DNA of 64,000 nucleotides from Antrodiella citrinella (taxonomy: Eukaryota > Basidiomycota > Agaricomycetes > Polyporales > Steccherinaceae), in assembly GCA_004802725.1 (NCBI GenBank), contig SGPM01000083.1, forward strand, positions 1 through 64,000. Direction: 5' to 3'. This document shows positions 10,447 through 22,861 of the stretch, piece after piece. The number at the start of each line of letters is the position of its first letter. Position 1 is the first letter of the stretch. Under the pieces are notes generated by a model. That model was not told where the DNA came from. It did no database searches and worked only from the letters and a program-made list of their open reading frames with translations. The position numbers and the translations under genes are program-made.

Positions 10447-12808
10447 ATGGCAGAGAATACGTTGCAGTTCAGAGGTATGTTTGTTGAGTTGATGTCTAGT
10501 ATAGTATCTGACGTGCTACACACCGATGTGCAGCACTTTTGCTCGTCAATGAGCAACGCAATGCATACGGTCTCAGATCCAACGATTATGAACGTTACAG
10601 GTACTTATTTGGGTTTCATAGATGTGTATACAGCGTTTCTAACTACAGGATTGACATCAGGAAGCATTGTGCTAACCGAACGCACCGACTCCGGTCGTCT
10701 CTGAAGATGACCCACGGCAAAGGTCGTGAATTCAAGAAACTACCGCCAGTGAAGCCAGAAAACATCAAGGATGGATAGTAAGCAACTTGTCCAGATCTGT
10801 AAATATTGCATACCCATATCTCTCGAAGCCTGCAGCTGCTGCTATTCGAGGCGGAGCGCGCATGGGCATATTCTCGCGAGCTGACAGCATTGGCTGCATC
10901 GGACGCCGACAAAACCTCTGCTCTCAAACGAAATGCTACGTCCCGTTTTCGTCGCGCAGTCAACTGGGCCACCAAACTCCTCTCGCACTGTCAAGCTCTC
11001 TTCGCCACTTCCCGTCTCTCTGCCGAAGGTCTGGTGCAAGCCACAGCTTATACCTTGATCTTAAATGGCCGGTTCCTCAGCAACAGGTACGAATACGATG
11101 ATGCCTTGGTCCAACTTGGCGTTGCTCGGTCCCTTTTGGATGAGCTAGCCAATCGCGCTGTCACCAGCCGGGACCAGGCCCTGGCTACCGCATTTGCAGA
11201 CGAGATCGGTCCCGAGATCCGCTACTGTGCCCACGAACTCGGACATAGCAAAGCCTACGACGTGGACGGCATTGTCAGCGAGGTCGCGACCAAGCAGAAG
11301 AACGAGATCGTCGTGGGATACGATGCGTTGGTGAATAAGCTTGTCCAGGAGAGTGCCGGGGGCGCAGAGGCTGAGAGAAAGAAGTTGAAACCGGTGATAT
11401 GGGACGGGGAACCTGTGCCAACGCGTAACCCGGAGCTCGTCGACGTGCTGCTGAGGGTGCAGCATGCTGAAGAAAACCTGCAGGAAGCGCACGGTGAGAA
11501 GCAGACTGAGGAGGCAGGGAAGAAGAAGGAACGTGTGGGCAAAGCTACTAAGTCGAAGAGGGGCGTTGCGGCGTACGATGCGATCCTCCTCGCACTGAGT
11601 GAAGCTGAGGATGTTGCACGGAAATTGGTTGAGGCGCAACAGGTACGCGGATCGGTAGTGTCACTGATAGGGCCGAGTACACTGACTTTTTATTATCGGA
11701 ACAGTTGACTACAGGTACTACTGCAAGTCCTGCAGGCACCCGGGACATCCAGTTCGTGCATGCGTACATCATCTATCAGCTATTGTCTCGACGGATTCAA
11801 CGTGACCTGCTCTTGATCACCACCTTGATTCACCAATCTCAGACGGTCCACCATGCCCATCGTCCCCATACCAGCCCTCTGAAGAAGAAAGGCAAGACGA
11901 CGACCACGCCATCATGGGCTCAAGCGGCGCAACAGGTCCAGGTCGACGCGCGACTGTTCCCAGCCATCGTCAAGCTTCTCGATACCATCATTCAGAGCCT
12001 CAATCAGATGCGAACCCTGAGCGTGGTGGACGACAGTCCTGATCTAGCATCAGCAGTAGAAGTGCGCGTCGCGTTTACCAAAGCACGGCGGTAAGCAGCT
12101 ACCTTCTTTTCAATGGATCAATTGAGTTGCTGACGGATCCCCTCTGCGAACTCTATCATGCTTCTCTATGTCCGGACGCATAGGTGCCGTTACCTCGCGC
12201 GCTGCTACACGCCTCTCAAGAAGTACGCAGAAGCACTGACGCTTGTTCAGCACGGAACGCTGCACATACGCGAGGCGCGTCAAGCACTGAGCCTACTCCC
12301 TCCCTCAGCGACCGACGCACAGCAAACCGACGACCCAATCAACAACGCGCAACACCCGTCGTTCTACTCCCTCACTACGAGCGACGTCGCCCTGCTAGAC
12401 GACGAGCTCTCCGCGGACGGCCTGCAGTGCAAGAAAGACTGGTTCACGTTCAACGGCGGGCACATCTCCTCCGCTTCCTCTTCCTCTGCAGATGCGGGGT
12501 CCCAGACGCACAAGAAACCGCTCTTCTTTGATATCGCCCTGAACTATGTTCAGCTGGACATGGAGCGTCTGCAAGAGCGCGCGGGGAAAGCGCCAGCGCC
12601 GCTCCCTCTGACAAATACTGCGAAACGCGCGCCTGCGGGGTCTGACAAGGACGTTGCTCAGCCCGAGCTTGCTGCCGAGCGAAAGGCGGCGGGGAAGACG
12701 ACGAAGCTGGAGGCAGCAGACTCTAGAGTACCGACGCCTGAGCCGAGCTCGCAGGCTCAGAGAGGCGGGCTTGGGACGCTGTTGGGTGGTTGGTGGGGAC
12801 GGAAATGA
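10447..12808 (+). CDS. SRP68: Signal recognition particle subunit SRP68
   Basis: Largest protein of the SRP, binding SRP RNA and SRP72 during co-translational targeting of ribosomes to the ER. It starts at 10447 (MAENTLQFR). Short exons then encode LLVNEQRNAYGLRSNDYERY and a basic patch with KHCANRTHRLR, KMTHGKGREF and KKLPPVKPENIKDG, the family's N-terminal RNA-binding signature. A long helical TPR-like region follows (FEAERAWAYS, RRAVNWATKL, LILNGRFLSNRYEYDDALVQL). The C-terminal exon from about 12184 encodes CRYLARCYTPLKKYAEALTL and ends in a low-complexity region. TGA lies at 12806-12808. At least five short introns give about 650-680 residues. It is head-to-head with GET3. Confidence 0.93.
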
Positions 12809-14006
12809 GGTGGACTTCTTGTCGAGGAACTCAACTTGGTTGTTTGCGTTTGCGGCGTTTTGTAATCTGAATGCAAGAATCGACTGAATGATAAGAATGC
12901 ACGATGCACCACGTCGTCTTCCCCCGGTCATGCATTATGAGTGGGGGTTACATCGAATCGAACCGTTCGAACAGAACAGTAAGTGTCATTTGCGATACCT
13001 ATCACTTACCGTTAGATGAGAAAACAAGATGGCATCTTGATCGTCGGTCGCCGTTTGCGTCGATTCGAATCTAAAGAAACGGGGAGCGGTGCTCGAGATA
13101 GTCATTCTGAGATCATGCGGGAAAATGGTGTAGCCTGCCTGTAGACCCTGTCCGAGTTGTGCTGTGCTGCAGAGGGTCTGGAGGCATACCTAGTTCTTGA
13201 TATGATATCACATGGTGGGATCGTCATCCACATGTACATGTGCAAACCCACTTTGGTCTGTAACATTTCGGCGTGAACCTTACAAGCTGGGTGTGGCTCG
13301 ATGATCAGAGGACGCTCAAGATGGGTAGATGTAGTACACGGAAACTCGCATGCTATTACGGTAACCGTACCGTCTTAACGATAGCTACTGTATAATGAAG
13401 AAGAAAGAAACGGACAACGCGAAAACAAAGACCGAAACGGACCATGCGAGACTTCAAACAACATTATGATACACTATACCACAAACGACTGATAAGTCGA
13501 TCTTTGGAATCAGACTGGGACGAGGAAGGAGTTCTCAACAGTGGGGACGGTGGGACGGCGAGCGACAGAAAATTATGATGGCGAAGTGAGGCGTGGATGG
13601 AGGGACGGCTGGGAATGGTAGGGGTGGAGGATGTGATTTGTTTTGTAACGATGAATGCGATGAGAATGGGTGTATAGTGAATAGCAGTGAGAAACATGAA
13701 ATGATAAGTAATGGATGATGATGTCCCCGACACAGCCGCCAGCATGGAATACTGACTGTACGTTTCTGACGGCCTTCCGCCTATGCATAGCGATCGTACC
13801 CAACGTCTTTGAACTTCTCCTCTCCCGACGGACGGGGTACAATCTCGGCACGGACGAATGAGATTACTGAAACCAATACGTCGCGAGCTCCGGGAAGGAC
13901 CTCAATGGTGGGCAGCGATCTGCGTCCAAACCAACCGTAAGGCCGTGCACCAGGTAGCCCGGTATATACCAGGAACTGATCGAGCACCTTATGCACCAAG
14001 TAACAG
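12809..14006. other. Convergent intergenic region SRP68 / YAP1-like gene
   Basis: Both flanking genes end here. The stretch contains no recognised gene or repeat apart from an unexplained stop-free minus-strand frame at 13781-13999, listed under findings. Much of 13380-13750 is purine-rich or AT-rich and non-coding in appearance. Confidence 0.5.
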
Positions 14007-16021
14007 CTAGTTCCGCGACGCTTGCTGCTGCTGCTGCTGCGATTGCTGTTGCTGTTGCTGTTGCTGTCGCTTGAGCGCCAGAGCCTCCATTATTCGGTGG
14101 ACACCCTCCGGCTCAAGGACCACCTTAGTACCGTCACAGCGTGCCTTGCTTGTGAACTCCGTACACAGTTCATTGATGTCAACATCCTGAATTCGTAAGT
14201 TAGTAACGAATGTGAGGGCGAGGAATGTATAATCACGAACCTTGAATTGAGGATTCGACGTGATTGTCCGCCATGCAGTAAGAACCTCGATATTCTTGTC
14301 GCTCTGTAGCGTCTTGGGGAAACTCGAGCCCTCGCACATGATCAGCGACTGATCACCGTCGGTATTCTTCCTGATGAGGTTCGCGCCTTCGGACAGTTGA
14401 GCAAACTGCGAACTACCTTTCTTCTCAATCATATTCCGCATATCGTCCTTCGTCTTCGGGCACTCGCCTACGCATGACGTCAAGTCTATAGGAGTCGCTG
14501 GTGTGACTAACGACGGGCTTGGAGACGATGACGACTCTGAAGTCGAGCCAGGCGTAGACTGACTCGATGACGATGAATTGGTCAGTGAAGGAGACGAGAT
14601 TTGCTGCGGATGAGTAGAGGGCGATGAACTCGACATTGAATTGGAGCGAATGCTGTTATGATGGGAGATGGGGGAGATGGAGCTTGGAGGGCTGCTGAGA
14701 AGCGCAGCAAAGTCGACTGGACTCTGTGCGCCCATGTAGTTCCCGCCGAAAAGCTGATCCAACGAATCTGGGGACGACCAGTTCTCGAATGACGTCAATC
14801 CATGCATGTTGTCGAGGTTGACGGCAGGAGAGGGGTGGCTGTTTGGCTGCGGGGATTGTTGGGTCGGGGTGAGATCCAAGTTCATAGGCTCCGCAAACGA
14901 CATGTACATCGGGTTGCTGGCAAGCGTTCGGTACGGCATTGAGCCACCGAATCCGTAGTCCATGTTCATGGCGCCGTCTGTGGCAGTCGCTTGGGGTGCT
15001 TCGTCGATGACACTTGGGTCGAAAGGAATAAGCTGATGGAAATCGAAATTGAACTGCGGAGAGCCAATGACTGGTGACTTGTTATTTGGGGTGGGGGAAA
15101 GGTAAGCGGGGGACACATCAACTCGAGGTTGGGGGCTGAACGAGTTGCTGGCGACAGGGGCGGAGCCATCCTTGTTAACCTGGAACGTGAAGTTACCCTC
15201 CTTCATAGCCATGTTTTCGCTCTGCAGCCGCGAAAGGAGATCCCGTAGATTGCCGTTCTCCGATTCAGCAACTTGGTTCTTGGCTTCCAGGGCAGCGACC
15301 TTGTCCTCAAGCTGCAATACACGACGGTGAACATGCGCTTCAGATAAGCGAGTAAAGAGAGTCAACGTACGTCTTTAACATGCTTTTCCTTACGTTCCCG
15401 GAAAGCACGTTGAGCGGCACGATTCTGCTCCTTCCGCTTCATCAGGCGGAATTCATCCTTCTGAAATTTACGAGTCAGCATTGCTTCGGTTGGCAGCGGA
15501 AATTGAAGGAGAACGTACTTGTTGTGGATTACCTGATGACTTGCGGCGGCTGGCGCTCGACTTCCTTGACTGATCTAAGCGCCAGTTAGAATGAATGAAT
15601 GGCTACGAGACGGTCACCGAAGAAACATACCAACAGAACCATTGGTGTGCGCGTTCTTTGAGGTCGGCTCGTCGTCCATACTCTCATCACTCGCCTTTCG
15701 CTTGAGCGTAGGGTCATCCGACGCCTCCGGGGATCTATTAAAAATACCTGATTGTGGCCGCGAGATGGGGGTATCGTTCATACTGGGAGGGGAGGGGCTG
15801 CTGTCGGAGGAACCGGGGGACGAGGTGGGAATGGAAAATGAGGTGATACTTTGAGGGTCTACGCCATCCGGTGGGATGTCAAGAGGCTTGGGAGTACTAC
15901 CGATAGATGTGGGAAACTGCCGTTGCAGGAGAGCAAGGAAATCATCGTCAGGCAGTGTAGAGAACGTAGTAGGCTGCTGCGAGATGTCCCCCCAATAGTT
16001 GCTGATCCTGTTAAAGTCCAT
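14007..16021 (-). CDS. YAP1: AP-1-like bZIP transcription factor (Yap1/Pap1 type)
   Basis: Redox-sensing activator of antioxidant and drug-efflux genes; it shuttles between cytoplasm and nucleus. The start at 16021 opens MDFNRISNYWGDISQQ and an acidic, Ser/Pro-rich exon. After two introns the bZIP appears: basic region with NRAAQRAFRERKEKHVKD (the Gln and Phe of NxxAQxxFR mark the Yap/Pap1 subfamily), then a leucine zipper beginning LEDKVAALEAKNQVAESENG near 15310-15240. The middle is Ser/Pro/Asn-rich. Cysteines group as in Yap1: an n-CRD-like pair (SCVGECPKTKDDM, near 14470), a further Cys in LIMCEGSSF, and a c-CRD-like DINELCTEFTSKARCDGTK near 14150, which should form peroxide-induced disulphides masking a nuclear export signal. 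The tail is Gln-rich. About 590 residues; stop at 14007-14009. Confidence 0.93.
14023..14067 (-). repeat. CAG/CAA trinucleotide tract encoding C-terminal polyglutamine
   Basis: Read on the minus strand this is a run of CAG and CAA codons broken by one Ser codon, giving an 8-Gln run and a 7-Gln run a few residues before the Yap1-like protein's end. Such tracts vary in length between strains. Confidence 0.9.
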
Positions 16022-19000
16022 TGTGGTGTAAAGTTGAGCCGAAAGTCGTAAACGGTAGGAGCGTTAGCACGGTGGGTACAGAGCCTGCGCTGAGAAACCT
16101 GGGACGGTCGCTCTTACGAGAAGACGGGTGGGGTATGTGAGCAACGAATTACTCCTCGTCGTCGTCGTCGGCGTCGGGAGCGAACAGAACGTAGAGGACG
16201 ATGGGGAAGATGGTGGTCGGGAGCAAGAGGGGGTCGATAAAACCCGGAGGTTAGCGATCGAGGAGGGAAGTGAGCTCAGGGGAAACAGGAAACATATGGA
16301 TTCATTCCATTCTCCGCCCCGTGCCATCGCGGATACACAAGCGGAGTGCCAACTCTCGTGGCTAACGAGGCCCGGGCCTCTCTCCCGAGACTTGCCGAGT
16401 TCAGGCATCGCTCTTTTCGTTCAAACACCGACTCCGCTCCAGTGCTTATTCAGCCTCCCACTCGTGCACCCACAGCCGACTTGTCCCATCCAATCGTCGC
16501 CCGCCCTTCCAACTTTGCGCTACCGATGGAAGATTGCCCGTTGTGACTCGCACAAGGCAAACGTTTCAATCGTCGATATGAGGTGTTTGTCAGCTCTGAC
16601 GACGCGTCCAAACTTTGCGCTTTTCTCCTCTGCAGTGCCACTTTCGATCCTTTCTCCCAGTATCTCCTCGGTATACTCGCCAGGAGCTCGTCTTGGCTCG
16701 TCCTGCACAATGCTGGCGGCTTGTACTTGATCTAGTTCAGTACGCCCATCAATTTCACCCATTTCGCCCCAATTCTTACGGCGTCTATTTCAGCGGCAGC
16801 AAAGGGCTTGCGTCCTTCACCAATTTTCGGCATCGTCTTCGAGACTTACGTCTTCCTGCTCACAGTTCGTGTATCGGCCGAGGCCCCTGTGTAGTCGAGC
16901 TCAAGCAAAGTTGACTGCGGCGATTTCCACCATTAATATTCGTATAAGTGCGATCTATCGGTGGGCGGAACGGTCGTCTCTTTTACACCCGTTTCATTCG
17001 TATCGGTGTCTCATATGTATTATCCCTTCTTCTTCGGATTGACTTTTGCTGCCTTGACGTTGTCTAGAATGCGCATCTTTTGAACTCTTTGGTGCGTTGG
17101 CTACAAATTTCATAAGATGAGCCTGACCATATGCATGCATTTTTGCCGTCCGACAGTCGAATTCGGATGTATGCGGGCGGCTGCGGGTACGTCATCGACG
17201 CGCTCACCGAACAAGCGCCAGTCCAAAGATGCCGCTCTCTTCCGGTTTTCCGGTACAAGCCGTCCGGTCAATCTCCTCCGACAAACCTGGAAAACAAAAT
17301 GGCTGTTCATTCTGTCCACCTGATCCTCTCCGGAAAACTGGTCCGACGCCAACTTCTTGTGCGACCTCGGAACTTCTGTTCTCTGGACGTCTGTGCGCGT
17401 TCAGAAACCAGAAAGTCGACCAACTGTCCTCGTCGTCGTGTCCACTCCCCCTCGATCCTCGATGTCCGGCCCTCGGTCAATTCAAATCGGGCTCTAATCT
17501 ATCCTTCGTCGCCCATAAAGAGTCTCCCGCACATTCCATGTGCGAGCGGCGGCAGTTGGGCACGATCGGTAACCCCGTCTGATGGTCAGGGTCTCAGTGT
17601 GGCCTCAAACAAATTCAGGCATCCAGGCGCGCAGCTAATCCCGCTAAGCGCCACACTACGCTTCGGTGGGTCAGTTCCCGAGTTTCCTTTGTTGGTAGAC
17701 GAGCCTACAACATCCCTGGCGAATTGCATAGGGGACGCCTAGAAACACGAGTGCACCGCTATCGCTCGAACATGATGCGTCGAGTTATAATTCAAGTTCC
17801 ATGTTTTTCATCACCCGCGGTGTCGTTCAGTACGTTCATTTTTACGATGCAGTACTCATTGCAGTGCACCTGGTCTTAGATGCCGCCGGAACTTGCGCGC
17901 AGAAAATGGTGGACCCGATCCCACTCGCTTATGATTTTTATTATCAGATACGCGGTGAGTAGGTAAGAGCCCGAACTCTCCAATGGCATTCGCAGAGTCG
18001 CAGTTCGAACTTCGAACTCAACGTTGGTCGCCAATCATACATAGAGTCGTTCAGCTGGGCCTTTCGCGGTGTATCCATGTCACCTCTGCCACTCCTCAAG
18101 CGGCTTCGACTAAAATCTACAACTTGAGCTAACTAACGGTACGTCGATATCGATAAAGAAATCTGGTATCTGCGTTCTCAGCTCACATACGGTTGTATTT
18201 ACCTCGTTTGCGGTCGCCGTATCTCATTGTTTTAGACAGGTGATACCAGAGCCGCTACTTGAAGTTGGTCGAAGCCAACGATATTCTTGCATGAGGCGGT
18301 CCAGGTCGGGCACAGTGAGACGTATCCTGTACCCAGGGAATTTGAGCTGAACACAAGAAGATTTACCGTCTCCACGATGGGTATCGTACCGCATGAAGAC
18401 GTACTCCGTGCCGCGGTTTTGCAGAGACATCGAAGCAAGGCGGAGTGGTGACTTCTGCATCTAAGCGTCGTTCCACGTCCGACGGATCCGCTTCTCCACA
18501 TTCACGTCGTAAAAACCACCGAGGGCTAGAATCCAGGTCCTCTGCATGTGGGGATGTGTGTTCTATTGATGGGTACGTTCTTACCTTGTCTGGGTCATTG
18601 ATGCACACACATGTCCATTGCTAGTACGTAGTAGGAGGCAGGAGTGCCCAACCGTCATCGCAATACGGGATGAGGTCATTTCGAAGGCCCGACTGCAAAT
18701 ACATGCTCCAGGCGTTTTCCACAACTCTGTTCATGATGCGAACAAGAAGAGCAAAGAACGGAAGAACCGCCAGGTCCTACGCCAGTATATCAGGTTCGAG
18801 GAGGAACTTTTGTACCTTGTGACCGCTGGACGCCGCTTTTCTTGTCTTCTTGTTTCTCCCCAGGCCTCGTGGCGTCAAGTTTTTGCCCATGCATAGCGGT
18901 CGTGGTGGTGTACTTTCCGCCTCTCGTCTCCTTACCCACGCCGCATTGACAGCGCAATAACCTCTCCCATGCCACCGCACTTTCCGACGGATGGCAATAA

Positions 19001-20876
19001 AGAGAACCGTAGTACAATCAGGCGGAGGTTCCGCAGTGATTGTTCTGGAAAATTCTCACTGTCGGCGGAACCGCGAAGGTTCTCAACCACCCCCTGCCGA
19101 CATGCCCGCTCTTTCGCTGGCTCACACCTTGCTCGCTCGCTGGATGACCGCAAAGTACACGAAGTCAAACTCACAAGCTATTTTAGTAGGCAGCCATGTT
19201 ATCTTCCCCGGACTTGTCTCCTGCCGCCGGCAGTGTTCGGCTATCCGGTCAAGTATCTTGTTCGTGCCGGCGGGCTGGCAGAGGCTGGCAGTGCCAGTAG
19301 ATCCGCATATACGCTTAGCCGTTGTACTGTCACCTGGACACTGCTCAGACACTGCTCTTGTATATAATGAAGAGGTTCAACGGGCGGAATCTGTTTGAGG
19401 CTTTTGGTCTTCGTCTACTGTTCGAGTTGCCAAGCACTGGCTCGTCGACTCGACCAGGAGTGCCTTGAGTGAGTGCGAATCGCGATGAACCCAGAGACTA
19501 TGCTGACACAATCCCCAGCTTTATTTACGGTCGTGTCTCCGTATCTTGAGGGGCCTAGCGATGCTACCCCGCTATGTTGGCGATCCCGAGATCTTAGTAC
19601 ACATCTTCGCGGTCTCTGAACCATGTCCACTACCCATGGTCGATTAGTCAGCGTACCTCGACGCTCGCAATCGGTCCAACTTTTTGAACTCAAAAATTCG
19701 TAGGGTGCAGCTACGGTTTTACTGCTTGGTCAGGTCGGTCTGAGACATATCTGGTGGCCTTAAAACTGCTTGACGTCACGTCGCCATGCGGGCCCGGCGG
19801 AACTCCGAGTCACTCTCAATCATCGCACTTAGAGTGAGGTGGTTCATTGCGACGTCAGGTTACGGGACCATGTATGATACGGCTCAATAACTTGGCCGGT
19901 GGTCTTCATGGTCGGCTGCATCCAAGTCACGTTGTACTACGTATGAACGATCGGCCTTCGGGCTTGATGCGATGACCATAACTTTTGACAACACTCTGGG
20001 GCTTCTCGTCATCACTGGGTCTCCCAAGATTGCTATTCAACGCTTCGGTTCGGATTCCTGAGTGGGACAAGTGTTAGATGGTTTTAGAAGGACATACGCA
20101 AGCTGGCCGACGGGGACGCAGCAGGCTCTTATGAGGATCCTATGTCTCGTCAAGGGTTCGTCATTCTTATGACATTCTACTACCGAACTACCGTCCGTTG
20201 GTCACCGGAGCGCTGTACTCTTGTACAAGGTTATAAATTTCACCTCATCATTCGTGTGCGTGTATTGCGGTGCGTGGCTGTACGGTCGTCTTCTGCCAGG
20301 TCGGTGATTGAATTTGGAAGTGAAGGCGCATCGCTGGTTTTCTGCTTGGCCTTACCTTAGTTGCGCGTTACTATGGTACTATGGTCGAGTGTATCATCCA
20401 TTCCCACGAACACAATACCCACTTGTGATGCTCTAGCGTGTTTGTTGATTGTGTCCAGCACGATGGTTCGGGGGCTATTCACTTGCGAAATTGCGCGCGG
20501 CTCGAGACACGTGTGGCTTTATATGAAAGACAGCGATGCTACATCATGTGCACTGCAACAACACATGTCTCACAATTCTTCTCGACGATCCTTGGAGCGA
20601 AGATGTCGAAGCTTGAAAGCTTGAGCTCGACGATATTTCGAGACGAACCACAGAACCTTCCTAATTTGGCAGCGTTATGATCCCCGGTCGTCTTGGCCAC
20701 GCGCGGCAACCAATTTTCAAATTAGCGATTTAGGAAAAATGTAATAGCAAGTCAAACTTGTATCTTGCTGTCCACGGTGTGTGTTGGCATTTGCTGTTAT
20801 CTGTTGCAACCTACAGCACCGTGTCTCTAAAGTCAAGCATATTCCAAACGGCGTCGCGCTCAGTAACGACAACCGG
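16022..20876. other. 4.85 kb region without recognisable genes
   Basis: Lies between the divergent starts of the Yap1-like gene and the Sel1-repeat gene. Open frames exist on both strands (the longest are about 200 codons, at 16128-16730 and 17131-17742 plus), but none shows a domain, convincing splicing or a protein-like composition. I found no LTRs, transposase or reverse transcriptase motifs and no tRNA. The stretch should include a long 5' leader and promoter for the bZIP gene. Small palindromes occur, such as TCGATATCGA at 18144-18153 and TGACGTCA at 19771-19778. Confidence 0.5.
19771..19778. promoter_or_regulatory. CRE-type palindrome TGACGTCA
   Basis: Perfect 8-bp palindrome of the kind bound by CRE/ATF bZIP dimers. 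It is about 1.1 kb upstream of the Sel1-repeat gene and 3.75 kb from the Yap1-like start. A single site may be chance. Confidence 0.25.
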
Positions 20877-22631
20877 ATGGCCCTGGATCGAGGGGCGGTA
20901 CCCTCTCCTCCCCCATCAGCGTATCAGCAAGCATCGCCTCTGACAACGCTTGTCCGTAAAGTCTCATCTCACCGGAATCAAGAAAAACTCAACACTTTGC
21001 ATCCCCATACTCCCCCGCGCTATGGCCAACAAACTCCGGACTGGAGCAGTCCTCCATCACCCTTGCTTCACACCCAGTTTCGCAGTTCCACGGCGACATC
21101 GTCATCCTACAACGACGATGGGAAGTCATACCTTGTAGACGGTGACCGGTCGACCATTGCATGGGGAGACGATGGAGAGAGTGCGCGAGGAGAGGCTGAC
21201 GGGTCTAGGCCGACGAGTCGCAATTCCGTCCAGACTGCGAGAATACAATCCATGGCGTCCGTGTACAGCGACGACGGAAGCTACCGAGAGCGACAGTCTT
21301 GGCAGCCCGAAGATCCTGGCACGACATACACAGCAGGCCGACATCCTACACAGCGTCAACCTTCAGCGCCGCCACCTCTATCTGTGACTGTTTCATACAA
21401 CGAATTGCCGTCAATCAACCCTCTGCCTAGTGCGAATTCCGGCCGTACTCCTTCTCAAATCCCTTCCGGACGTGTTGCCAACTTTTCACGGCCAGTCCCA
21501 CCAGTCATCGACGGAACGGCGCAGAGGAAACGAGAGGTACTCATGAGGAACGCAAGCTCACAGTCGCCTTTCACGAGTACCAAGCACGAGTCGGCATCGC
21601 CCAGTATGGTTCCTTCCATACGCGTGGAGGATACAGAGCTGATCGCGGGCAGTTGGTCGGCACCTCCTCATCAGCTTGAGTTTGGAAGCAGTGTGCATCC
21701 GTCGGGTATGCCTGGTGCGCAATCACCATCTTCGAACAGCTTGTACTCTTCGTACTCCTATTATCCGTACGAAGGCGGTATCGACACTCCTCCGAACTCG
21801 GGCATCCCTCCGAACATCCAAGGGCGGCCACCAAGTCGAAACGCTCCTTCCCCGACGCCCTCCAAGTCTTCCAAGCAAGGCGATTCTTATGAACTATCTT
21901 CGCCGAACGCTCTCAATGATCCTCACACGCCTCAAGATTTCCTCCAGCTTGGCATATCTCACCACATAGCCAACCGTTTGGAAGAGTCGGCTCGCTGCTT
22001 TGAGAAAAGCGCAACGTTGGACGGAGGGTGCGGAGTCGGTATGTTGATGTGGGGGTTGACCTTGAGACATGGGTGGGGCGTGCCGCAGAATGAGGAGAAG
22101 GGTTTCAAGTGGGTGCGGAAAGCTGCGGAGGGTGCTGTAACAGATTTGGAGAGTGCAAAGGCAGAGATTGATTCTTCGGCTAGCAAGGTGAGCAATCTAC
22201 GCTGCTACATATCATCTCGGTGGACGCTGACGTTTCCCAAGTCCGAGCTGGTCATTGCGATCTACGAGGTAGGACAGAGTTTCTTCCGAGGCTGGGGTGT
22301 AGAGAAAGACAAGAAGATGGGCGTGGTACGTGCTTGTTATCCTTGCTTTCATGATGCGTCCGTACTCATACTATCTCAAATGTACATCAGAGCTACTTCC
22401 GTGTCGCTGCCCGCCTCGGGGATCCTGACGCTCAGCAAAGCCTCGCATTTGCGCTGGAGCATGGGAAAGGGTGCAAGAAGGATCGCAAAGAGGCTGCGCT
22501 GTGGTACCGTGCAGCGGTACGTTAGTTCCTTTATGTATGGGGGACTGTTTGAACTCATGTTCGAATTCTAGGTCAAACAAGGGGCCAGTGACGTCGGACT
22601 GGCTTGGATCTACAAGGAGAAGTTTCTATGA
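20877..22631 (+). CDS. Sel1-repeat protein with long disordered N-terminus
   Basis: The first ~370 residues are Ser/Pro-rich and presumably disordered (for example MALDRGAVPSPPPSAYQQ and SVTVSYNELPSINPLPS). From about 21930 the protein turns into Sel1/TPR-like helical repeats: FLQLGISHHIANRLEESARC, then MLMWGLTLRHGWGVPQNEEKG, a repeat with GQSFFRGWGVEKDKKMGV, and a last one with FALEHGKGCKKDRKEAALWY. The GxGV and consensus Ala/Gly positions mark Sel1 units. Three introns are visible in the 3' half (near 22188, 22327 and 22516). The stop is TGA 22629-22631 after LAWIYKEKFL. The ATG at 20877 was chosen because the longer frame opens with GTG. Fungal relatives act as scaffolds in cell-cycle and chitin-synthase regulation; which one this is cannot be told. 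Confidence 0.8.
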
Positions 22632-22861
22632 CGATCTGATTTTGCTCTTATACTTCTTGCTTCTTGTACACTATGCTTTTTGCTCTTCCATACCAGTTGG
22701 CAGTTGGTGTATCATTATTTCTCTTGCGCAATGTACCATTATCGTGCACTTTCTGTAACAAGTCTGACACTGATCTGCAGGCAAGATTTCTTCTGTTAGA
22801 AATGAATTACAACACGTCAAGTGTATGGCGCTTTGTAAGCTAACGATTACACCATCACACT

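Noticed and set aside
16128..16730. 200-codon plus-strand frame upstream of the Yap1-like gene
   Set aside because: Composition is not protein-like, there is no motif, and it overlaps the probable 5' leader of the divergent bZIP gene.
17131..17742. 203-codon plus-strand frame in the gene-free island
   Set aside because: Ser/Arg/Pro-rich and without motifs, splice signals or a convincing start context; treated as chance.
18000..18030. TTCGAAC-type sequence resembling a tRNA T-loop
   Set aside because: No D-arm, anticodon stem or acceptor stem can be paired around it.
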